Shown in pieces: positions 55,185-64,000 of a stretch of 64,000 nucleotides of DNA. The notes under the pieces are model-generated. The model searched no databases, was not told where the DNA came from, and saw nothing but the letters and a program-made list of their open reading frames with translations. The stretch is taken from contig JAVXUO010001387.1 of assembly GCA_033065855.1 (NCBI GenBank), positions 248,001 through 312,000 on the forward strand. The letters are read 5' to 3'. The DNA comes from Escallonia rubra. Taxonomy: Eukaryota; Streptophyta; Magnoliopsida; Escalloniales; Escalloniaceae. Position 1 is the first letter of the stretch, and each line of letters starts with the position of its first letter. The position numbers and the translations under genes were made by a program.

Positions 55185-55836
55185 GGGTGAGTACCAAACC
55201 GTTCAAACCGATTCAAACCATTCAAATTTATTAAACCGAACCAATCCAATCTGAACCATCCAAAAATTTTAACGGTTCGATTTTACATTTCTCAAACTGG
55301 CCTTGGTTCGTTTAACGATTCATTTTTTTAAAATCGATGACAAATCGAACCGAATCGACATATGATTTGCTAATTTTTTTTAGTGACATTCATTAATAAT
55401 TTTCAAGTATACGTTGCTTAGCAAAATTTAAATAAAAAACCTCTAAAGTTAGAAGAAAACAAAATAATAAAAACACTTATATACTACAAAAGTCTAGTAA
55501 TCGATATGTGTTATATATTTATTCATTCTTTCACATACGTCAATGAGAAAGCCAAAGTTGAGTTTTTATTGTAACATATGTCTTGAACAATCTTATGTTG
55601 ATACGTGCACTTAAATATTGCACGTAATAAGGTTATGGGCAATTTTAGGAAAAACTATTAACTTCAATTTCGAATGACATTTGAATCTAATAGTACGTGT
55701 GTAAAGGGATAAATTTTTAAAATGGGCACAAAGCGATCCAAACCGATAATGTTTTTCTCGGTTTGGTTCAAGATTTTTCAAATCGTGGGATAACGGTTTG
55801 TTTACGTTTGACTTACAAACCGAACTTTACTCACCC
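55185..55836. mobile_element. hAT-like non-autonomous element in copy A
   Basis: The ends are GGGTGAGTACCAAACCG and, inverted, GGGTGAGTAAAGTTCGG, flanked by ATATTTAG (55177-55184) and TTATTTAG (55837-55844), a 7-of-8 match to an 8-bp duplication typical of hAT. Subterminal parts are rich in AACCGA/TCGGTT motifs. 652 bp, no transposase. Copy B around 61600-61625 is the unfilled site (TTGACAATATGCTTTATTTAACATG). Confidence 0.75.
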
Positions 55837-56015
55837 TTATTTAGATTCCCTAACATCGAATCGAGGTTTGCTTTTATCACGTTAAGTGACAAGTGTCATA
55901 GTGGTGAATTAGCAGAGATTCGTAAAATGATGCCTTGCATTATATCATATGGTCTCCATTTATATTGATCCAATTTATATAGTTTCACAATGCATTTTTA
56001 TGTAATAAAAAGAGG

Positions 56016-56722
56016 GTCAATTGCGCTAGGCACCCTCAAGTTATCACTGTGTAGCGCTCTGCACCACAAACTTTTTTTTAGCTACCTTACACCCCAAACT
56101 TGCATAAGTTTGGCGACCATCACCCCCCGTCAATTTTCCGGCCAACAGCCTCGCCGGAGAAGTAATTTAACTCAAACAAATGGGGCATTTTTGACAAATT
56201 CCCCTTTTTCTGTGACATCCATCTTCATCTTCATCTTCTACCTTCCATCTTCACCAACACCATCACCACCAATATGCAGCCCACTCCCACCTCCATGCCC
56301 ACCACCACGACCTCCACCAATCACCAAACCCATCGCGACCTCTTCTCTCAACTGTCGTCGCCACCTTTGATTGGAATACCGCCGCCACTTTAGCCACCAT
56401 TACAGAAACCCGTCACAAAAACCCACCACACCATCAATTTTTGCTCTAGATCCCACCACAACTATCAATTTATACCATACACGAAGCCTAGAACCCTTCT
56501 TCCTCAATTTGATCACAATAAACCCTAGATCCCCAATTTTTGACCTGATATTCCAAAAATACCCTCCCGAGTTCAGCTATTTGCCTGAATTTTGGTCGGA
56601 ATATGGTCGGAGGTGATCGATGTCACACTTATGGAAGTTTGGGGTGGCAGATAGCTAAAAATAACTTTGTGGTGCACAGAGCTGCCGCGAGAAAACTTAG
56701 GGGCGTCCAGTGCAAATGACCC
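56016..56722. mobile_element. Mutator-like non-autonomous element next to the uS15m start, copy A
   Basis: Long inverted ends of over 100 bp (GGGTCAATTGCGCTAGGCA against GGGTCATTTGCACTGGACG; ACACCCCAAACTTGCATAAG against CCACCCCAAACTTCCATAAG), flanked by a perfect direct repeat TAAAAAGAGG at 56006-56015 and 56723-56732 (9 or 10 bp depending on where the ends are drawn). Interior words resemble the ends of the 358-1481 MULE, so both belong to one family. The interior is Pro/His-codon-rich low complexity without a recognised gene. It lies about 160 bp before the ATG at 56884, and copy B has the empty site near 61765. Confidence 0.82.
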
Positions 56723-56883
56723 TAAAAAGAGGTACTTGAATACGAGAATAAATCCGAAATTAGTCGTCAAAAAGGTCCGATTTGGTTCGGTTACCGAAAT
56801 CGGATCATTTCAAATCACTCCTGCAACGAGTATACAGTGAGCGAGGGAGCAGGTGTCAAAAAAACCCCAAAAAGGTCTCGCGA

Positions 56884-58143
56884 ATGGCGACTACGGCCGT
56901 ATCCCTCCGCCTTCGAACCACCAAAACCCGATCAGTGCGTAGCCCTAACCTCCTCCACTTCTTCTCTACCTCCTCAACCCCCAACCCCGACAACCAAAAC
57001 GCCACCGCATTACCTCCTCCACCGCCTCCGCAGCCCCAATCATCCTTCTCTTCCTACTTCAACGACGTTAAGGCCAGCGTCAAACAACAACGGCCACCGC
57101 CACACAACCGCCAGCCCAGCCATCCAAATAGTGCGCCCTCCTCTTCCCCTTTATTCGCAGATAAACCAGCCGCCAAAGCGGCCTCCTTCGAAGAGATCCG
57201 CAAGAACATAGAGAAATACCGCCGGGGCTCCGCCACCCCGCAGCCGCCGTCCTCATCTTCTTCCTTCCCTCCCTCCCAGCCTGTCTCCTTCCAAGAGCTC
57301 TACAAGAGAAACGTCATCTCCAGGGGCGAAGAGCAACAACAACAAAGTCAACAAAGCAGTGACTCCGCAAAGCTCAGGTTTGACAGGATTCGCGACAGCC
57401 TGAACCGGATGCGGAGCGATAACCAACCGGAAGGCGCTGTCAACAGGCCGACCGAGACGCTGTCGCTCCAGAGGTCTCAGGACAGTTTGAGAATTTGGCC
57501 GGCGGAGAGGATCGGAAGGACGGAGCTGCAAGCGGCTTTGCGCGGCAGTGGCGAGAGGAGGAGTCAGGCGGAGTCGGCTGCGGCGAGGATGGAGTTTGTG
57601 AGGAGTTATAGTTACGATGAGCTGGGGGCGAAGCTACGGAAGCTGCGGCCCGAGGCTTCCAAGGGGGGGAAGAAGGAGCGGTTCTCGTTGGCGGAGCTGA
57701 ATGAGAGGCTGATTAAGTTGAGGGAGATGGAGGAGCAGGAAAATGAGTCGAGTACAGCCGGCAAATTGTTTAGGGATATAAGGAACAGACTCGTGCAGAC
57801 AAGGTTGTCAGAGAGGGAGGAGATGGAGAAAAGATCTGGTATGTGATTATCGGTCCATCAAACTTTTGTGTGCTACCTTACGATTATAGATTCTATCCTG
57901 ATGTGTTGATAAGAGCTTGCGTAGGAATTTTGCTCCTTTCTATTGTTAAATTTTGAATAAGATGATGATCATAGAAAGCAGGTCGCGATGAGGATTATAT
58001 GTTTTTTTTGTATGTTATATTTGCGGCGTAACTTGGATGTCTAAGGCAAATTCAAAGTCTCCTATAGTTACAGTATGCATCATACCTGCGATGGACGGAC
58101 TTCGGACATCATAGTGCGTAGATACACTAGGGTCTATATCTGG
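56884..58143 (+). pseudogene. uS15m-like gene, 5' partial copy A (exon 1 only)
   Basis: The ATG at 56884 opens MATTAVSLRLRTTKTRSVRS, an Arg/Ser/Thr-rich mitochondrial presequence, then a Pro/Ser-rich linker and conserved words FSSYFNDVKAS, SFEEIRKNIEKYRR, VSFQELYKRNVI, RFDRIRDSLNRMR and FSLAELNERLIKLREMEEQE. The exon is intact to a donor at 57838/57839 (TCTG|GTATGT). Downstream intron sequence matches copy B to about 58143 and is then cut by the start of copy B, so all later exons, including the conserved ribosomal domain, are missing. It could still make a short protein by intron read-through (stop at 57844-57846), or splice into exon 2 of copy B; neither is shown. Confidence 0.75.
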
Positions 58144-58184
58144 TATGTTACAAAAATGAGTGTTGTCTAATCTGTGTAGAGGAT

Positions 58185-61100
58185 CGCCTCATCCATGATA
58201 TGTCACAAAAAGAGTGGACATCTTGCCTAATCTTGTAGTGGCGTGAGGTAATTCTTTGTTATGACAAGCTCGCCAAAGCAAGTAGGAGCTTCTCAAATGG
58301 TCGCTTGCTACAAACCCCCACCTCAACCTGAACAACCTCCCCCCCCCCAACACACACACACACAACAGCTGATCTACTAGATGATCTGCATTTGGATGGA
58401 TGTGCTTCCAATGCTCCCGAAGTGGCGAAGTTAATTATGCGTAGTCTCTTTGGTACCAAAAAAACATGTACAAAGAACTTTCCGGGATCCCCATAAGTAC
58501 TTTTGCAAACATGAAGTTCCCATTTTACTTATGCGTCCATTCAAAATACTAATTAAGCTTCAGGTAAGGCGCTATGTGTGAAAGTTCCAAAAACACCTTT
58601 AAAAGTAGACAGTCATCATTTCTTTTGATACTGTCGGCTTTTATTTTTGAGCATCTTAAATGTAATTTTATACATCCATTAAACAGCCCACTCTGGAAAA
58701 TTAACGCAATCGTGAAGAATTATCCTGAATTCTTGGCACTAATTTTTTCACAAAACAGAAATTCTTTACCTTTATAGTAAATCACTTGATCAAAATCTCA
58801 GTGTAGCATATAAACAAAAGGAGCCAAAAGTGTTCAAACATGGTTTATGTCGCATCTGTCATGGAAATAATTGTTTAGCTATTAATGCTCTCTTCTAGAC
58901 AACAAAGTAGCGAGTAAACATAAAAACTTTTGAAATTATATCTATCACGTTGAACAAATGATAAATTCATTTCAAACTAAGCAGTCAACACTTCCTTTCC
59001 TCTCATAAAGGATAAAATACATCTAAATTGAACTAGAGCACTTGAGTAGCTATTTTGCCTGCCTTGTAGAAGCACGAGCACGTGATACTATTTGAATTTT
59101 GTTCCATTTATGGGATTGTAGATATATTTAGTTGCTCTTCTCGTGTGGATGGCTTGACTGAATGCCATCCTTCCCATCCCCTCTCTCTTTCTTCTGTAAT
59201 TGTGAACTTATCATTTGTTGGACCTCCTGCTCATCTCACGCACATGTATATGAATAGCTCTATATGCAGGCTCCAGAGACCCTCGATGTGGCATGTTCGG
59301 CCAGTGGTAACAGTTGTGACAGGAATGCAGGCAATGGTGTGCAATTTTAGGAATGCATAATTGGTGCACCCCTATATTCGACTTAGCTCATTGTTAGTTA
59401 CAAACTTTTGTCAAGTGTCACATGGAATTGTGAATATGTTGAAGTGGATTGATGTCTATACTTTATTTTTTTCATAAAGTTTAGTCACTAAATATCAAAA
59501 TTGCAGTTAAAGGGCGTGACACAGCAAGTGATACTGTGGAGTGCGAGCATTACTTTCCTTGTTGAAAGTAAAATTAAGACATTGTTTAGGCGGGTTTACC
59601 TTCATACTAGAATGGTACTGTACGTACCTTTTCTCACTGGAGTGTCATGATGTCATAACACTATCGGTTACACTATTGGGTAAATTGCACCCAGACGCAG
59701 GATTTGGTGGTTGATTTGCGGTTACCTGTGTTGGTGGTGGTGGCGGCTAGGGTTGGTCTTGGATGGGGTTTTGATGGCGGAGAAGAGAATGGAGAAGAGG
59801 AATGGACACGGGAGGGAAAATAAAAGCAATTGAAGGCTATTAATGTAATCTGCCCACAATCATCTTTCCAAAACGCAACTTTTGAGCTCGAGTGTATCGG
59901 GCGATGTCAGGTTGGATGATTTCTTTGAACGGATGCAACACAATAATCACCACATTGGGCCAGTTGGGGGTGAGTTTTTGCAACTCGCCATGACGACGAG
60001 CGCTTCTTTGCGATTTATTCTACACTGTTATATTGCTTCCGATATATATACGGATTAAGGTGTACTTCAAGAGATATACTCAAAGGTGTAGCACCTGCTT
60101 CCTCACTCACATGTGGCACTGTCACATTACCGATATGGTGATGGCCTTTCAAATAGCACCTTGTGAAGTGTCGTCCACTTGTAATTTCAAGTTCTAACCG
60201 TACCTCACTACGCAACAGAAAATGAAAAGGTTCACTTTGTGTGTATCAGCCAGTGAAAACTTTAATTTGGAGGTCCGCAGAAAAAGAGGCTTTGGTTAGA
60301 CACTTCAAAGACTTTCATGTCGCTGCTCTTCCTTTTTCAACGACTGACAAAGCCAGCCTGCAACTAATAGCCACTGCCACCGCAACAACAGCACGAGCCC
60401 AGCAGACCAGATTCCCCCTCTTCACTTCTATTTATCGAAATGCCAACCTCCAAAGTCGCCTCCGTCAAAGATCCATAAACACCACTCTTGAATCTGCAAA
60501 AATGTGTGTTTCAAATTCATGTAATCTCGATAGCAGTCGATAGGGACATTGATCATAACCAATTGCTTCTTTAGGGTGAAAACAACGTGAAACAGTGAAG
60601 GAAGACAGCGTAGACGCTACTTAATAACACTCCAAGGAAAGCTTTCATTTTTCAAACAACTTGCCCAAGGTTAGTTCAGTCACCGATGCACTCAAGAGCA
60701 GATATGAAGCAAAATAGGCAAAAATGTAACTCACGATTTTATAAAATGTGGAAGCAAGAAAGCAAACCAAGAAATATTTTTGAACAAAGGACTTTTAACT
60801 GGTGTTATATTGTTATCTCACAAACAAAACAAAAATAGATGTTGAATTGTGGTCTTGACTGGAATAAAATTTGAAAGACTCGAAAAAGACACCCACATGC
60901 CTGCGTGGACGTTCATCGTCACCGGGTGCAAGGCATGTTACTTTGAAGCAATCTAATGCTCCTTTTTAATTTCGGTATTAGATGTGACATAATTTGTAAG
61001 ATATGTATCAATAGTTGCTATAGTATCGTCAAACTATTGCTATTTGTGTCCTTATCATGGCATGTCATAATGTTATATACTACGTGTAAACCAATAAGGT

Positions 61101-63216
61101 TATAGTGACAAAACCCCGTACGATATTTTAGTAATGCAATTCTCATGGTTTACCGGGAAAAAAAAGGAGGAATTCTAACAAGCATGTGTCTTATATACAT
61201 CCCCAGGCTCATTTTCATCCTATTCTAATATGCACGGGCAATTAAGTCATTAATTTATTTTTATAGAATTAAGGTCTATAACCCCCGGTTAATTTCTTTT
61301 TGCAGATCTATGCCACAGCCCACACCTTCTTGGGGGCGATGGCAATGATTGGTAAAGATTAGAAGAAGAATAAGAAGGAATGTGTTATTCCTGTCATTGT
61401 TCTGGAAAAAATCAAGAAATAAGGGAGGAGGATGAGAACACGAAAGGCCAGATAGATGGCGGGATTAAATGATGGATGTGGTGGTGAGTTGCGGAAAACA
61501 AGCCAAAAGTCCACGACCGCTTCTGGAAGGGATCTAAAAATAAAGGATAAAAGAGAGAAAAAATGTGTATCCTTACTACGATTTTATTCGAGTTATTTGA
61601 CAATATGCTTTATTTAACATGAAACTGCTGTTTGTTTTTCTACTATAAGCAACAAATGTCACCAAAGACGAATTATCAAAGAATCATAAAAAAATGATGC
61701 CTGGCAATGCATCGATCTCGGACTCTCCGTGATCCACTTTATGTCTTTGGTTACGGTATATATATAGAAATAAACTTGTTTACGAGTATTAATCCGAAAA
61801 TAGTCGTCCGAGAAGAAGTCCGATTTGGTTCGGCTAACGAAATCGGGTAATTTGGAATCACTCCTGCACCGAGAACACAGTGAGCGAGTGAGCTTAATTC
61901 TTCAGGTGTCAAAACAAACCTAGGCTCTCCAAAAAGATCCCAACAAGGTTTCGCCAATGGCGACAACGGCCGTATCCCTCCATCTCCGAACCACCAAAAC
62001 CAGATCAGTCCGTAACCCTAACCTCCTCCACTTCTTCTCCTCCTCCACCCCGAATCCCGACGACCAAAACGCCACCGCGTCACCTCCTCCACCGCCCTTC
62101 TCTTCCTACTTCAGCGACGTTAAAGCCAGCCTCAAACAACAACCTCCACCGCCGCACCACCGCCAGCCCCGCCCTCCAAATAATCCCCCCTCCTTTTCCT
62201 CTCTGTTCTCTGGTAAACCAGACTCCAAAGCCGCCTCCCTAGAAGAGATCCACAAGAACCTAAATGAATTCCGCCGCCGCTCCACCGCCCCGCCGCCGCC
62301 GCCCTCTTCTCCCCTCTCTCCCTCCCGGCGGCCTGTCTCGTTCCAAGAGCTCTACAAGAGAAAAGTCATCCCCAGGGGCGAAGAGCAACGAGAACAAAAT
62401 CAACAAAGCAGTGACTCCGCAAAGCTCTCGTTTGACAGGATTCGCGACAGCCTGCACCGGATGCGGAGCAATAAGCAACCGGAAGGCGCTGGCAACAGGC
62501 CGACCGGGACGCTGTCGCTCCAGAGGTTTCAGGACAGTGGGAGATTGCGGCCGGTGGACAGGATCGGAGGGACGGAGCTGCCTCTGGCCGCGCTTGGCAG
62601 TGGCGAGAGGAGTAGTCAGGCGGAGAAGGCCGAGGCCGCGACGAGGAGGGAGTTTCTGAGAAGTTATGGTTATAGTGAGCTGGGGGCGAAGTTGAGGAAG
62701 CTGCGGCCGGAGGCTTCCAAGGGGGGGAAGAAGGAGTGGTTCTCACTGGCGGAGCTGAACGAGAGGCTGATTATGTTGAGGGAAATGGAGGAGCAGGAGC
62801 AGGAGCAGGAGCAGGAGAATGAGTCGAGGACTGTCAGCGGCGTGTTCACGGACTTGAGGAACAGTCTCGTGCGGATCAATGCGTCACATGAGGAGGAGAA
62901 GAAGAAAAGGTCTGGTACGTGGTTATCGTTATATCGATCTTTTGTGTGCTAAGTTGCGATTATTCTTATGTGTTGATAGAACGTACTTAGGTAATTTGCT
63001 CCTCCTTATTGTAAAATTTGGGATTAGATGATGACATAGAAAGTAGGTGATAATGAGGATTATATGTTCTTGTATGTTATATTTGTGGCGTAACTTGGAC
63101 GTCTAAGCCTAATTCGAAGTCTCCCATAGTTACAATATGTACCGTAGCTGCGATGGACGGATACTTGTTGGACTTCATAGTGCATTGATACACTAGGTTC
63201 TATACCTCGTTTTGTA
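58185..63216 (+). repeat. Tandem duplication, copy B
   Basis: Homologous to 51335-58143, including upstream non-coding DNA and the first exon, with scattered substitutions and indels. It lacks the three transposons of copy A but has its own extra stretch of about 350 bp around 59684-60030, opening GGGTAAATTGCACC. Beyond 63216 the gene continues into sequence that copy A lacks. Confidence 0.85.
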
Positions 63217-63543
63217 GTTTAACCACTGACGCATCATTAATTTCATTTTCCCTATTTTAAATCATGTGCTGGCATTTCAAAGGGGTACTATGAGGAATGT
63301 TGTTATTTACGTTGATTTTTTGAATAGTGCCGCTTCCTAGTTTATATCATTTTCCCGTCCCCGGGAAACTTATCCATGTGCATGGGTATGAGTAGTCTCT
63401 GTTGTACATCCTTTTACATATTCTCATATATTATATTGACCCAAATGAGTGTACAAACAGTTCAGAGAATTGACGTATTGAGTCATCTTGGTGAAACTCC
63501 AAACTTCATGTTGGGACCACCGAAGGAAATCTTGGTTGAAAAG
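61957..63543 (+). CDS. Probable mitochondrial ribosomal protein uS15m, copy B (3' end outside window)
   Basis: Exon 1 is 61957-62914 (319 codons plus one base) and exon 2 is 63461-63543; together they stay in frame. Residues 1-35 (MATTAVSLHLRTTKTRSVRN, then LLHFFSSS) look like a mitochondrial presequence. A disordered Pro/Gln linker and the words SYFSDVKASLKQQ, VSFQELYKRKVIPRG, SFDRIRDSLHRMRSN and ELGAKLRKLRPE follow, then exon 2 with LGETPNFMLGPPKEILVEK. From memory, the PPKE.LVEK stretch precedes the S15 domain in plant mitochondrial uS15-like proteins (Arabidopsis At1g15810/At1g80620 type); that domain would lie past 64000. Exon 2 ends AAG|GCAAGT, a GC-AG intron donor. An EQEQEQEQE expansion near residue 285 is absent from copy A. 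Pairing of protein and family was not searched. Confidence 0.65.
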
Positions 63544-64000
63544 GCAAGTGTCGTTTGGTATTTTATGGTTCTTTCTTTTAATTGTTATATGGAATTTTAC
63601 TGAGTTCCTGCTCCTCGTCCCAGTGTGTACATTGATCCTTCTTCAATTCTTGTGAAGAATGAATGTTTGTGTGAGCTGGTTATGAAACCCCTGCACAACA
63701 AGACTCTTCATTCATTATTCAGTTCTCTGGCCAGCTTCTTGTTTGCGGTGATCCTCATTATATGAGAAGAATCATGTGTAGAAACAATTTTCTCCAGAGA
63801 CTTTTTTCCTCCCTCTGGCTTTTCCTTCTTTTCTCTCTGTTTCGAAACCTTTGTCATACAAAACTCGATCACAGCCTTACACACTTTTTTGCATAGTTTG
63901 CATTGCCTTCTCCACGGAGGTGTTTACTTCTTGTTACTTTTTCTGTAAAGGTGCATTATTTTTCTTATGCTGCTGCTGTGATTTAGAATCCTCACACAAT

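Larger units (their letters stand above)
51335..58184 (+). repeat. Tandem duplication, copy A
   Basis: From about 51335 on, the sequence aligns collinearly with the stretch starting about 58185 (for example GAGTTAATTATGCG and GTACCAAAAA at 51517-51548 against 58431-58460), through the untranslated upstream region and the whole first exon, to about 58143, which matches 63216. Copy A is longer upstream of the gene because it holds transposons that copy B lacks. The junction between copies lies at about 58144-58184. Confidence 0.85.

Noticed and set aside
59684-60030. Possible further MULE-like insert in copy B
   Set aside because: The left end GGGTAAATTGCACC resembles a MULE terminus and copy A lacks the stretch, but no matching right end or target duplication could be fixed.

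Overview
The window is nuclear DNA of a eudicot plant. Genes are split by many GT-AG introns, two enzymes carry plastid transit peptides, intergenic DNA is A/T-rich, and the spaces hold typical plant transposons (MULE, hAT, PIF/Harbinger, Stowaway, SINE, LINE, Ty1/copia). The species cannot be named from the sequence. There is no CRISPR array, rRNA, convincing tRNA gene or prokaryotic signal.

Layout: (1) 358-1481, a non-autonomous Mutator-like element with a perfect 9-bp target duplication, carrying a decayed piece of a FAM175/Abraxas-like gene. It ends 109 bp before (2) 1591-7718 (+), plastid 3-isopropylmalate dehydrogenase, 11 exons, 405 aa. (3) 9241-15061 (+), a BRAP2-RING-ZnF-UBP ubiquitin ligase (BRIZ type), 12 exons, 505 aa. 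(4) 17460-19980 (+), a flotillin-like gene with two frame lesions and a SINE in its last codons. (5) 23779-25170 (+), an F-box/LRR protein. (6) 26254-29637 (-), plastid acetylornithine aminotransferase, 3 exons, 457 aa. (7) 29.6-35 kb, repeat-rich spacer with foldback elements and a PIF/Harbinger MITE. (8) 35094-35969 (+), a single-exon AP2/ERF factor. (9) 37363-43535, an hAT-like element split by a broken Ty1/copia fossil. (10) 45005-50176 (-), a plant coiled-coil protein with an EAR motif, 5 exons, 273 aa. (11) 51.3 kb to the end, a tandem duplication of about 6.8 kb holding two copies of the 5' part of a gene that looks like mitochondrial ribosomal protein uS15m. The first copy has only exon 1; the second continues beyond the window.

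The genes do not form a pathway cluster. Leucine synthesis (IPMDH), arginine synthesis (acetylornithine aminotransferase), ubiquitin ligation (BRIZ, F-box), transcription (ERF, EAR protein) and mitochondrial translation (uS15m) lie side by side as is usual in plants. I found no new multi-gene system. The richest signals are the gene-capturing MULE next to the IPMDH start, the SINE that rewrote the flotillin tail, and the tandem duplication in which copy A has gained at least three transposons whose empty sites remain in copy B.
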